Positions 1 through 11,831 are shown, counted from the stretch's first letter. The stretch: 35,550 nt of DNA from Blattamonas nauphoetae (GCA_033064195.1 JARBJD010000538.1:1-35550), one strand, 5' to 3'. The notes: generated by a model from the letters alone, not told the origin. Numbers and translations are program-made.

Positions 1-1630
1 TGCTGACGACGGAAGCCAACCGATGCGCGTAGGAACGATCGAAAGCAGAACGAAAGCGGAAGAACTCGATACGACCGATGGAAGAGATGGGAGGAGCTGG
101 TGAGCTCGTATGGAGCCTGCATTTCAGATTTTCAAGAACAGATCGCCGCGAAATCGGAGGACAAGTTGTTATGTCACGAAATTTCACAATATCTCAGTAA
201 TTAGAGTCAATTCTCACATTAGGGCGTGATCGGACCCTTAGAAGAGAGGTGACTGACCGAGCCTTTGGCTCAGTCGGGCCAATATAACGAGAAGGGTCAG
301 TGGGTGTAGGGATGAGCAACGGACGGACAAAACCACGTTCTCCTCGGACATCGGACAGAGACCCTGTCAAGTCGGAAAGAAGTGTTTCTTGTGGCTTAAA
401 TAGACGTGATTGACACTCAATTTTTCCTCCAATTCATCCAAGATGTTAATTTTGTTCAGATTTTGTCTTTCAAAAATCAAAAACGAGTATTAGAGAATTC
501 GGACAAAAATCCCATAAATTGCCGAATTGTCCTGGCCTGTCCGATCTTGGACATGAGCTCATTTGGTGAAAAAGAGAGTCGTCTGAATTTCTTCACGAGG
601 CATTTATGATCATTTGGAAACGGACAATCGTGTCCAGTCCTGGACAGGTCCGGATCGTCCTCCCATCGGATGGTGACTTCGACTCATTTTCTCTCAGAGA
701 CCATTACATCGCAATTCGAATTCCCTTGTCCATTCCACTTCTTTTATCCAATTGTCACTCATTGCTGTCTCCATTGAATTTCAAGCTTGTGGAGATCTCC
801 ACAATTCACACTTTGCCCATCTCCTCACTCTCGATGATGTCACACTGAATTGACACATGGAAAATGAACAATATCAGTATTCATTTTTATTATCGTTTCA
901 CTCTTCTCTACCTCTTTCTCTTCATTTGTCTGTAATAGATGATAAGATCTTTCTCAATCAGAAATGGACATAAATAGAAGAAATCTGGATCAAAACAACA
1001 TCAGTATGCATCTTTTTCTTTCTCCACTCATCTTCATCGATTAGTCTCATTACACGCCTCCTCTTTCTTCCAAACAAAACGCAGAAGATCAAGGGACATC
1101 ACATTCCCGACACTGTCCACAATTCTGCTTTTCTCATGTCAGTTCATTATCTGAAGGAAGGTTCACATCTTCAGACTCGACACAATGTCTAATTCACTCA
1201 CAATCGAGAACCGCCTTGAGATCAAACTGAAGGAGTCTCTGAACATCACAGCATATTTTTGAAAGCGGAGGAACGGAACGGATCCTCTTATCATGCACGC
1301 GGACATGTCGTGTTCAGCAGGTCTTATTCATGCGTCAAATTACAGAACGAGTAATCGGTTCATTCAAAACCAGCTTCCAAGGATTTGGCGGATGATGAAC
1401 TTCTTCTTGATCAATCTCCGAAACGAACCGTGAAGTGCGACTATGTCAACACTCCATTATTCTGTTCGGATTCGCAATCGATGAGGAGCCGACCCAGAAA
1501 AATGCAACAATCAGGACGGATTTCCACGCGTACTCGAATTAAACAACCATCAATTTCATGCGCAACAGTACCTAGTCTCATCTACCACGCTGAATCTTTG
1601 AGGAAAACGAACAGAATCTGTCACATATAG
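1..1630. other. gene-poor left edge with GGACA/TGTCC boxes
   Basis: I could not support a gene here. The short open frames have no recognisable composition, and most start at non-ATG codons. From about 319 to 662 the boxes GGACA or TGTCC recur many times, as in CGGACGGACA, CCTGTCCG and CCTGGACAGG. The same boxes recur at 3694-3740, 26338-26385, 30490-30640 and 30950-31000. A small GAGCC..GGCTC stem lies near 260-280. Bases 1-110 are purine-rich and could be the edge of a minus-strand gene outside the window, but no frame is convincing. Confidence 0.4.
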
Positions 1631-1714
1631 TCGGTGGACGAAACTCATCATCATGAGTCTCTGACGGGGAAGAACAAAGCCAACCACCATGACGAAAGGA
1701 CAAACTTCATATTT

Positions 1715-2173
1715 ATCTTCACACACTGCTCGATTTTGGTATCATTGATGATAATTGATTGCGGATGGATGGGAACATCGGCTGGAAAACTCTCTAACTC
1801 CAACGTGACTGTCTCGTCGAGTACGATCATCTCAAATCCTGAATGTTCCCCATTTATGATTGTCTGTTCTGAGGGGAACGATGACAGTTCGATTTCGATC
1901 ATTGACGTTGTTCACAGATCGAGTGAACTTCGGACGCTCCTTCCTCTGACAGCCATTTCGTCACTCAACCATCTCGACTCCTCCCAACCGTCCTGCTCTG
2001 AGATGAACTCTGATGTCTCCGTCAGTTGCTCCGGTCTCTCGATCGACGATGCGTCCCTCGTTCTTGGATCTGGTCGTCTCCTCTCTATCCCGAAAACACC
2101 GACCGACCAACCGCACATTTGTCGTCTCCTTCAACAGGCGCGGGTATTTGACATCCCTGCTGTCAATGCCTGA
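1715..2173 (+). pseudogene. fragment of Pmp-like (beta-helix) surface protein gene
   Basis: One open frame aligns by eye with residues ~120-260 of the Pmp-like protein encoded at 14095-17205. Paired segments include GWMGTSAGKLSNSNVTVSSS against GMQGTTICTVLHSSVEVIDS, RTLLPLTA against NVLLPLVG, and SLVLGSGRLLS against FALGTGPLFSF. There is no plausible ATG or signal peptide at the front; the preceding stretch in this frame ends at a TAG at 1628-1630. Homology fades near 2100, and the frame runs into the minisatellite that begins about 2195. The N-terminal exon and the whole C-terminal half of the family are therefore missing. I read it as a broken gene piece; an exon of a longer, heavily spliced gene is the alternative. 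Confidence 0.6.
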
Positions 2174-2194
2174 AGAATCAATGGAATCGTTCCC

Positions 2195-3452
2195 CACCCC
2201 TCACCTCGTGTGATCATCCCTCCCCTCACCTCGTGTGATCATCCCTCCCTCACCTCGTGTGATCATCCCCTCCCTTCACCTCGTGTGATCATCCCCTCCC
2301 TCACCTCGTGTGATCATCCCCACCCCTCACCTCGTGTGATCATCCCCTCCCCTCACCTCGTGTGATCATCCCTCCCTTCACCTCGTGTGATCATCCCTCC
2401 CTCACCTCGTGTGATCATCCCCACCCTCACCTCGTGTGATCATCCCTCCCCTCACCTCGTGATCATCCCTCACCTCGTGTGATCATCCCTCCCTCACCTC
2501 GTGTGATCATCCCTCCCTTCACCTCGTGTGATCATCCCTCCCTTCACCTCGTGTGATCATCCCTCCCTCACCTCGTGTGATCATCCCTCCCCTCACCTCG
2601 AGTGATCATCCCTCCCTCACCTCGTGTGATCATCCCTCCCTTCACCTCGTGTGATCATCCCTCCCTCACCTCGTGTGATCATCCCCTCCCTCACCTCGTG
2701 TGATCATCCCCACCCCTCACCTCGTGTGATCATCCCTCCCCTCACCTCGTGTGATCATCCCTCCCTTCACCTCGTGTGATCATCCCCTCCTCACCTCGTG
2801 TGATCATCCCTCCCTTCACCTCGTGTGATCATCCCTCCCTTCACCTCGTGTGATCATCCCTCCCCTCACCTCGTGTGATCATCCCTCCCCCTCACCTCGA
2901 GTGATCATCCCCTCCCCCTCACCTCGTGTGATCATCCCTCCCTTCACCTCGTGTGATCATCCCTCCCTCACCTCGTGTGATCATCCCCTCCCTTCACCTC
3001 GTGTGATCATCCCTCCCCTCACCTCGTGTGATCATCCCTCCCCTCACCTCGTGTGATCATCCCCACCCCTCACCTCGTGTGATCATCCCTCCCTTCACCT
3101 CGTGTGATCATCCCCTCCCTTCACCTCGTGTGATCATCCCCCTCACCTCGTGTGATCATCCCTCCCTCACCTCGAGTGATCATCCCTCCCCTCACCTCGT
3201 GTGATCATCCCTCCCTTCACCTCGTGTGATCATCCCCTCCCCTCACCTCGTGTGATCATCCCTCCCTCTCCTCGTGTGATCATCCCCACCCCTCACCTCG
3301 TGTGATCATCCCTCCCCTCACCTCGTGTGATCATCCCTCCCTTCACCTCGTGTGATCATCCCTCCCTCACCTCGTGTGATCCTCCCTCCCTTCACCTCGT
3401 GTGATCATCCCTCCCTCACCTCGTGTGATCATCCCTCCCTCACCTCGTGTAC
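2195..3452. repeat. ~24-bp minisatellite, about 50 copies
   Basis: Tandem units of 22-26 bp have the core CTCGTGTGATCATCCC followed by a variable run such as TCCCTCAC, TCCCCTCAC or ACCCCTCAC. The core is almost invariant; occasional units carry CTCGAGTGATC. Unit length varies by single bases in the C/T run, so no frame stays open and the array is not coding. Each unit has a TGATCA palindrome. The array starts directly after a Pmp-like gene fragment and degenerates near 3450. A shorter array at 28397-28516 shares the GATCAT + CCTCCC design. Confidence 0.95.
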
Positions 3453-3693
3453 TCATTCCCTCCTGCCCCTTCGCACGGTCATCACAGCCTATCCACACTC
3501 CAAAACGTCACTTTCCCACCTCATCCTCTTAAATTACTTTTTCTTCCTCATATTCACGCATCCACATGTAACCTTCCTATTTCACTCTTATTGTTTTCGT
3601 CATCAATTTATTAATTCCTGGGTTTAGTCGTGTACAGAAAGAATTGGTTGATCAAGCCCATTGTTGCGACTTACGAGTGGTGACCTCCTAATT

Positions 3694-3721
3694 AGGCGCT
3701 GTCCGAGGACGGACAGCGCCT
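3694..3721. repeat. perfect 12-bp-stem hairpin with GGACA boxes
   Basis: AGGCGCTGTCCG (3694-3705) is followed by the loop AGGA and the exact reverse complement CGGACAGCGCCT (3710-3721). It directly follows CTCCTAATTAGG, a motif that reappears inside a long perfect palindrome at 30642-30665. It lies ~160 bp upstream of the 3882 start codon. Its role is unknown; it could be a transposon end or a regulatory site. Confidence 0.7.
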
Positions 3722-3753
3722 CACCTTGTCCGGACAATTGCTCCTCACTAAGT

Positions 3754-3818
3754 GGGTGGCGGAGGATCATCAACATGGTTTTCAGTGGCCCCAGGAAATG
3801 ACATGGAGTTTGGAGAAC
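3754..3818 (+). repeat. 65-bp segment shared with 22227-22291 (inverted)
   Basis: This stretch matches the reverse complement of 22227-22291 at 61 of 65 positions. Both begin GGGTGGCGGAGGATCATC and continue through ATGACATGGAGTT. Here it lies just upstream of the 3882 ARM-like gene. On the opposite strand both copies would read MSFPGxTENHVDDPPPP. Homology stops abruptly at both ends, as expected of a small duplicated or transposed piece. Confidence 0.75.
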
Positions 3819-3881
3819 TTAACGGAATCAAAAAGTGTTGGGTCGATTGATCTTCCCGACACGATTCGATCATCATCGTCC

Positions 3882-4893
3882 ATGGGAAACTCCTCATACT
3901 CAGCAAATCGACATCGTGATTCAACTCGTTTGTTTCTGAGCTTTAATCCCCATAACGTTCGCACAATCAGAACAAGCATCGCGCTTCTTTCTCTCACTCG
4001 TTGCCTTTGTTCAGGAAGGAAACGAACTGGATGATGTTGTTATATACAAGGCGTGTGCTCTTTTGAAGTGGATCAAGTTATTCATAAGTCCCCCAATACA
4101 CGTCACCCAGATCCTCTTCAAACTTGCTCCGACGCCAGATGGATCATGCACTGGTTTCGTAGAATCTCTCGTTCTTCTCCTGACGTCTTCCAATGAAGCA
4201 ATTGTGTTGTCAACACTCTCGTTTTTGACAAAATTTGGTTCGGAGCTCAGATACAATAATTTCGTCCATTTTCTCAATTCAGGGTTCTTTGCACTCCTTC
4301 CAGACAACTTCTACACCAATGAAATGCATCTAACACCTCGACCCGACTATTTTCTGATGAATATTGTGGCCTCACTACTGAGGGAGATTCCCGTTGGAAG
4401 ACACATCGTATTCTCGGGATCAATGAACTTTCCTGTGTCCACCTTCATTGAAATCCCAACTGACAATTTCTTGCATCCCATCAAACCGTTTCTGAAAGTT
4501 GTCTTTCAACATCGACGCCGACTCGAAGACACCGACACTACCACGTCATTCTCAACGCTCCTTGGAGCGATGGCCAGATCCTCCCAGGTTATGGAACAGA
4601 TGGCACAGTTCGTGCTGTCGTCGTCGTTTGCACTGACATACACTGACAGCCTCATTTTCTTCGAAACAAACAAAAGCACAATCACCCTCCTTGCGTCTCT
4701 CTTGAACGTAATCAAGGAGTGGCCGGAATCTGATCCAGCTGTTCGGAAGCGAGGAAGACAGATTCGAGCTCAACTGGAGGAAGAAGGGATTTCCGACGAG
4801 ATCGAGCTGCACATGCGACATCTAGCGATTTATCCCTCCCGCTTTGAGATGAGAATCTTCGAGCATCAGATACTGAATTGGAGTCGGATCTAG
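3882..4893 (+). CDS. short ARM-like alpha-solenoid family protein (2 exons)
   Basis: The model is exon 1 3882-3915, a 25-nt intron 3916-3940 (GTGATT..CTGAG) and exon 2 3941-4893, giving 328 residues. The intron is needed because a TGA interrupts the frame at 3937, and splicing restores one frame reading MGNSSYSANRHP then LIPITFAQSEQASRFFLSLV. The protein is all helical in appearance, with Leu/Phe-rich repeats such as FVESLVLLLTSSNEAIVLST, as in HEAT/ARM solenoids. The C-terminus has the signature LEEEGISDEIELHM, which resembles FLEEGLQDALEFMF near the end of the 9042-11831 protein. From memory it matches a very large oxymonad family of unknown function. There is no signal peptide or membrane segment, so it is probably cytosolic. 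A start at 3799 (MTWSLEN) is possible but less like the family. Confidence 0.75.
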
Positions 4894-5261
4894 TCGAGAT
4901 GTCTGATGCATCCCCATTCTCCACACTTTCATGTTTTGTCTCCATTCCTATTGATGTGTTACATTTTCTTCCATATTGAACTCTGATAATCACTCTTGTC
5001 ATCATTTATAAAGTTAATTTTGAAATTTATGAGAGAATCAGGTGATCAATGTTCATTCAACTGATCCAACCACACTTAAGTATTCATCTCCTCGACAATC
5101 AACCGATCGGTTGTGCTCTTCGTCGTTTGCTATTATTTCAGGAGATTGTCATTTTGCTCCGATTTTCGAATATAATTGCTCATTATCAACGGCTCTAACG
5201 AAATATCGAAGGCCCACACAACAATCTCGACAAACTCCTTTACAGCAGCTTATTTCTCGAT

Positions 5262-8200
5262 ATGTCTACTCCAACACAACCAAGCGATAATGTTAAGCAA
5301 TCTCTACCGGAGAACCAGCTGATTCATCAACCCTTCTCGAACGGTCAGCGCATGACTCACCGACGAAAAAAGAAAGGTTGAGTTGCCTGAATGTGCCGAA
5401 GATGTTCTTACCAATCTCCACAGATATCCCCTGCTTGTGTGGCATGATCCAACATCCTCCAAAGATTCTGAAGATTCTCTGTTGGAGCGGGAAGACACAA
5501 TCACGTTGTTGTCGTTCGTCACTTCTAAATGTGAAGCTGAAAAAGTGATTGAATGGAAGGTCTGCAACCTCTTACTTTTTTCTTTCCTCTTTCGTGATTT
5601 TGAATCCTTTTCTGTCTTTTGTGTTGTTTCAGGATTTGATGGAATGGTTCGTGTGTTCTGTGATTGGACTTGATTCGAAAGTTTCATGGTTGGCTGATTC
5701 GTTTTCCTTCGGTTGGGGCGATGTTATCCTTGATGGATCTGGAACAGCTCGGATTAGTCTATCTTTTTATCAGCGCTTTCATCTTTGTCAGATCTTTTCC
5801 CCTCGCCTTCTGATTCATCACCTCCACATTCTACACAATCTTTCTCTGCTGCCATTTCCAACCTTTCCCATCTTTTTCTTGTCTTGATTGGCCAATGCTC
5901 CATGTCAAACTGCCTTCCAGAACGCATCAACCCGCATTTTCGAGACAAACTGGTGCCAACAGTTTTTCTCCGCCTCATCAATCATCTCATCGACACTGAC
6001 CGAATCGTTCCCATCTTTGAGCCATCTGACCTGGACGAGGTCATCGGTGAAACGATTAACAACTGCAACAAAGAACTTGATAATGGCCTCGGCTTGCATG
6101 ACGCTTTGTTGTGGATTGTGGCGATGGTTTATGTTCTCGTCAACATCATCGAAAACGCGGGCTTGGTGTCTCACACAGTTCGACTGACTGATCCCGAATT
6201 TGATTATCACTCGCCACTGTTCACACGTTTCACACAACTACTCGAACCTGAGCTCAACGAATTCCGAAGACAGTTTGATCCGGATTTGTATGAAGAGGCA
6301 AAGCTGATCACGTTGTGGAGAGAACTTCTTAAGAAAATTGCAGATGGAGAGGAAGTTGAGGTTTGGATTCATCACTTATTCTTGTTTTTAAGAATGACAA
6401 GTCGTTTCTCAAGTTGCCCTTCTTCCGACCGACACTTCTCTCGCTCCAAGCGAAATTCCAACATCTGGCATCGTTTTCGGATCATTCGGAGGATAGTTCG
6501 ATGTCATCTCTGCATTCATCTCACTTTTCACCACACACCTCTCTCGAAGCACACATCGGCTCTTCTCTTCGGACTCGGTCGTCGGGTACCCTTTTCAAAC
6601 AAGAATCCCTCCAACTTCTGACTCTCTTTCACTCTCTCGTCACCTCGCCTCTCCCTCCCTCACTCCCCAAACAGTCTCCAGACGACTCTTTCCAAGCTAT
6701 CCTCGCATTCTACCCACTCAACGACCTCGATCCCACCGAACGATTCGACTCCTCCCTCTTCGACGAGGAAGACGATGAGATTCTCACCAAATCTCTCATC
6801 CGCTGCTTCTTTGTCTGCGAACTCGTTGGAGCAGAACATTGTATCACCGACTTGCCGTCGTTCTTTGACCGCACGGTCTCCACTCTCGGCAGCTCCAACC
6901 ATCAAGTCCGCTTTGTCGCGTCCTCAATCCACCACCGTCTCGTCCAAATGCCGAGGGTCTTCTCCCAATTGCCTCACGTGTGGAATCGACTCCGCTCTGC
7001 ATTCCGCGATGGATGGCCCGAGGAACAATATGCTCTGATTCAGATTTCGGCGATATGGATCGATGTAATATCAGATGGTGAAGCTCTGCCGCCGTTCCCT
7101 TTTTTCTGAGTTTGATTGGGATGGTCTGTTCACAACAGATTTAAGTGACAGGAACACATTCTTTGCTTCAATTCGTCTGATTATGGCCATCCGAAGTTGT
7201 TCCATCGAAAACAAGATTGAGCAAACTCAATCGAATCACATCATTCTCTCGTTCGAACGACGCCACCTGGCGTCCTCTCGTCTCAATCTCGAATTTGAGG
7301 ACTACATCCAAGCGAACCTCGATGTTAACTTTGTTGGAATTCTCCTTTCGTACTCACTGATGATGGCACTTCTGATCCAATCTGGTTTCCCATCATGTGA
7401 AACTATTTATATCGAGACTCACCCTGAAATGGATATTTGCAAAGTTCTTCCGATTCAGCACAACTTCGTCCTGCTCTGCCACACGTCTCTCAATCAACAC
7501 AAGCCACACCAGCCTCCTCTCGACCTTCTCTTCGAGCGAACACTCAGAACAGACCCTCTCGCCTTCTTCCTCCCTTTCGTTGACCCACAAATCGACATTG
7601 CGCACTCTCTCCTCAACACGTCGTTGTGTGGCTTTCATGCACTCTGTCGACGAGGAGTGCATCTCGATCTGATGGACACAGAATATGTCCAGACTGGCAA
7701 ACATGTGATCAACTCATATTGGCAGTTCATATCTCCTTTCATTTCGGACACATTCCTTCTCTTTCTCCATTTCCCTCCCCCCACTCATCGTTCGCTTCTT
7801 CCTGCCCTTTCTCTGGTTGGATCGCAGTCATGATGTTCTGGTCGATCCTTTGAGGTTGATCATCCCAGCACTCCTCCTCTTCACAGCTCCATTTGGCGAC
7901 TGCCGCAGTCTGAAAGAGCTGTTCCGATCGGTTCGACACGGAAACAACGTCGACCACGACAATTCAACTGAATTGAGGGTCACAACTCGTTGTCAGAATC
8001 TCGAATGGCTGAACATCCCAACTGGATTCGGATCTGCTCTCGTTCACTCCATCACACGCGAACGTTTCGGTCACTTCGAACACCAAATCAGACCACGCCG
8101 ATATTTAGGTGCTTCTTTCTTCTTCCTTCATGTCCCTCTTCATCCAAGATCCCCTTTCGGACACATCGAGACTCGTGTCATATGACATCTCTTTCGTTGG

Positions 8201-8618
8201 GAGTCTGGTTCGAGATTTGAGATTCAAAAGTTTGCCTCTCAGCTCTTCAACTCTTCAGATGCCATCTTCAACAAGTTTGGTGATGAACTCAATCCCTTTT
8301 GTTACCGAGCGATGTTGTCTGCCTTCTTCATTCTCTAATTTCTTCAGCTCAACAATTCCTGCAGAAGTGTCTGTCCTTTTGGAGTTTGTGAAGAGAATGG
8401 TTTCTGTGGGAAGTGTTGAGTTTGCGATGGCGATGGTTCGTTTTGGATTGTTGGACATCGTGATTCGAGCTGTGTCGGAATCGTCGTTTTTGGAGGACTA
8501 CGAAAACGGGATTTGTGTGATTGGGATTCTTCTTCGTTCGATTCGTGATTTTGGGAAGAAACAAGAAATGGTCGAATGCGACTTCTCTCGCCTTCTCACC
8601 GGAACTTCATTGGAATGA
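5262..8618 (+). CDS. long alpha-solenoid protein, ~8 exons, unknown function
   Basis: I inferred introns at 5292-5376 (weak), 5560-5632, 5757-5791, 6361-6392, 7065-7110, 7725-7827 (weak) and 8109-8148. Each moves the reading into the next open frame, and the exons sum to 2943 nt, about 980 residues. The start MSTPTQPSDN is the first plausible ATG; the first junction could instead be 5344-5401. The protein is helical and Leu/Phe-rich with Ser-rich and acidic linkers, and has no signal peptide or membrane span. It aligns along its whole length with the gene at 31463-35550: LITLWRELL / FVITLWRRAG, WLNIPTGFGSALVHSI / WLPKGFDNPLRRLI, and LEDYENGICVIGILLRS / LDDYEAGLRIVSGLLRS. Relative to that paralog the N-terminus is shorter, so an upstream exon may be missing or lost. 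Function is unknown; a scaffold role would be pure inference. Confidence 0.75.
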
Positions 8619-9041
8619 CAAAAACCCCCTGACTCTCTCTCGCCTTCCACACGCACCAACATCCAACTTCGTTTTCGAGATTGCTGTGATTGGAACTCTT
8701 CCGGACACAATCCGACGCGATCATCAAAAGAACGAAATGACACTGTTCGACTTCCATCGACAACTGAGGCCCTAACACAATGGGACAATTTACTCCTGAC
8801 ACACTCCCATCCAACTTATCCTACCGAACAACGTGAGACATTATTCTTAATCATGAGAGGAATAGTGTTGTGACAGAAACCATTAACTTCTCGTTTCATG
8901 ACTCACTCTTCGTTGCTTTTTCATTGTGACCACAGAGACTTTCTCACTTCAGTCCAAAATGATCCCTTTTGTGAGATGAGTCTAATCAAAGAAGTGACGT
9001 GAATAATGAACACTGAATGTGGTCTGTTCGTTTGTGAGCGA
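8619..9041. other. tail-to-tail intergenic region
   Basis: This gap lies between two convergent genes. A plus-strand frame stays open to 8775 and could be one more exon of the upstream gene, but I see no splice pair that joins it. I see no repeat or RNA gene here. Confidence 0.4.
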
Positions 9042-11831
9042 TTAATATCCGACGTTCGACCCGTGGGATAGCATCATTCTGTTGACACGAGCAACAGGAC
9101 ATTTGAGAGTGTCTTCGCTCTTCTTCCTGACGAACATGAATTCCAACGCATCCTGCAGGCCCTCCTCCAGAAAGTGCGGAACTGTTCGTCGATGTTTCTT
9201 CGTATCAGCTCTTTCACGGCCAGACGAACGTGTTGGGTGGATGAAGATGTCGAGACAAGATTCACACGCGAGGGAAGTTCTGTCATTCAACAATCCGCTG
9301 ATGAGACGAGAGAAGAAACCGATTCTGCTGAGACACATCGTGATTATGCACTGTTCACACAATCTGTTGATTTCACTGAACACAATCTCCTGACAGTTTT
9401 TGTCAACATAGTCCGACGAACCTCGGTGAAAGTAGTATTCGCTGAGGATGTCGATGGACGGAACGATCAATCGTTCGAGCTGAGACTGGTTCAGTCGCTT
9501 TGCACAGGGCGATATTTGAGGCACGATGTGTGTCACAAAAAAGAAGAGTGTCGAGTTGATATCTAAAAAGGAATTGGAGGACGAGAGATTGAGATCTTTG
9601 ATGGTTTGTATAATAAAACTAACTGCCTCCAAATCGACTTCGTTCCATTCGTCGAATGTTGGTTGGCGTTGTTTTTGTTTTCTGTGCAGAAGACAGGAGA
9701 TTGGAGATAGATTCAAACAGTTAATGGGGAGAGAGAGGAGACATTTGAACGTGTGGAAGTATTGTTCTGTTGATCGGCCAGCTTTTCTGAACAAGTCGGG
9801 CAGATAGACGCCACTGAGGTGGTTGTAGTAAACAGTGCGGATCCGAAGGATGGTGTCGTCATCCAAAGGAGAGTCACTTTCGAGCAGAGCAACAATTCTG
9901 TCGACAATGTTGATGATCTCGTCGTCGGTGAGACGACACACAAGTTGAGAAGTGAGGATGAAGGGTGGAGATGACAAAGCGAGGGCCGAGGCATCCATTA
10001 CTTTCTTCGCATCCTCTCGAAAGTGCTTGTCCAGGCTGTGTTTGGAGTCAGGTTGGAATAATCTTTCGAGAAAGGACAAGATGGGACTGTTACGGAAGAG
10101 TGTAACCAAAGCGAACGGATTGAGCGAGAGATGGATGATGTAATCTCTCGTCGGTATGTAGAACGACTTGAAGAGCTCGTCCAGTTCGCGTTGAGAATGT
10201 TCATCCTTCGTCGAGTCAGCAGATTGTCGAATTTTGTAGATACGTGAGCTCATCATGTGAATGAGCTGGTCGTGGAGTGATTCGAAGTCCGCCGTGAATG
10301 GCAGCTTCGAAGGAGCGACAGCGTCGATGAAGCCGGGGAACCAATCACTCCAAACGTGCTTCACAAATCCTTCGTCGAGTTCGTTCGTGAAAGTCTTGAA
10401 TGCTTCGAGAATGGCATCGGCGTGGTGCAGTTGAGAGGGTGTGAAGATGTCCCAGAGCGTCTTTGTGGGTATTTTCGTCGACGAAAAGAGATCCCCGTGT
10501 CGTTTGATCGAGAAAGTTTCATCGTTTCAGAGGAATGGCTTGACACGACCCGGCCGACGAGAAAGGAAGCGCAGGAAAGGCAAGAGTCCCAAATCAGAGA
10601 ACTGCCACCCATCGCTCAGTCGAATAATGAATTTCTCAAACAGAACTGCCCAGTCGTATTCGCTCTCGTTTCTGCGGGGGTCAAAGAGAAGGCTGAAGGT
10701 TTTAGGTTTTGAGAGAAGTCTTAACAAGACATATTCTTCCGTAAGGGTGTTCCTCATCTCATCAAAAATAGGCTGGACTCCTGAAAAGGAGGATGGAAAA
10801 CAACAATGCAGGATATTTAACTCGAAGAGACTCGTCTTCCACAAAAGTGATTTGCCATAGTGATAATCAGAGGGGCAAATGGGAGGGACGAGGAGATGCT
10901 GCAAATATTTGTCGAATGGTTGGAAAATTGGATATTCAATTTCTGATGTGAGGGTTTTGGAGCGAGGGGAGGATTGGCTGATTCCGAGATCACGACAAAC
11001 GTCATCTGAGTGAGAATGGTCGAAACAACGGTCCAGAATCGATGTCATATGGCGATGGAAGTCGATGGTATATTCGTTCAACGGGATTTCTTGTGGTCTC
11101 AGACAATTGAAGAGCTGAGAGACAAAACCGGGGGCAACCTTTGCGAGAAGGTATCCACATGATGAAGTCCTCAGACCAATGTCGATGAAAGCGAGAGCAA
11201 CAGTTTGCAGTGTGTTGGAGGGATGACAAACAAGTTTGATGAGAGCTGACGTTAGTTTTGTGTGAGGTGGTTCGGTCTTGGGGAATATGGTCACGAGAAG
11301 TTCGTTGAAGTATGGATGGCGTTGTTTCATGTGGATTTCTGTGTATTTCAGGAATCGAGAAGCATGATTAACTTCTATTGGTGTCAAGTCCAGACTCGTG
11401 TTGACTTGCTCGAAAAGAGAGACACACCCTTGCCGGAGATCATCCATCGTGATGGAATCATGTAGTACCAATCCCCAGTCTGATGTGGTAGAGGTCGAAA
11501 AAGTGATTTCATTATTCTTCAGAAGTTGTTGATCCAAGATGGTGAGTTTGTTGATTCGCGTTCTTTTCATTTCATATTGTAGAATCTGTTTTGAAATTTT
11601 GATATATCGATGATCATCTGGATTTGTTGTGAGTACATCAGTTGTTATAGGGATTAAATCTGAATCAAGTGGTGATTCGTTGCTTTTTTCGATGTTGATA
11701 GGGATCGGTGAATTAGCAACATGAATGTCCGAAATCGAAGAGTGAAGACAATGTGTTTGAGGGGGATGTGGTGCGGTGATAAAGTGAGTACGCGAACAAT
11801 CTGTGACTTTTGTCATATTGCCGGCTCTCAT
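9042..11831 (-). CDS. ARM-like alpha-solenoid family protein (2 exons)
   Basis: Exon 1 is 11831-10545 and exon 2 is 10460-9042. The 84-nt intron 10461-10544 removes an in-frame TGA (10527-10529) and keeps the frame, giving about 901 residues. The first ~100 residues are polar. The next part is helical repeats, e.g. TSALIKLVCHPSNTLQTVAL and VNHASRFLKYTEIHMKQRH. The C-terminal half has the acidic stretch LTDDEIINIVDRIVALLESD and ends with FLEEGLQDALEFMFVRKKSEDTL, close to the ending of the 3882-4893 protein. I recall this architecture from a very large oxymonad family of unknown function. There is no signal peptide. The gene converges on the 5262-8618 gene. A slightly later start at MTKVTDC is equally possible. 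Confidence 0.8.

Noticed and set aside
2850-3627. Open frames inside the large minisatellite (repeating CDHPS..)
   Set aside because: Units vary by single bases, so no frame persists; composition is pure repeat.
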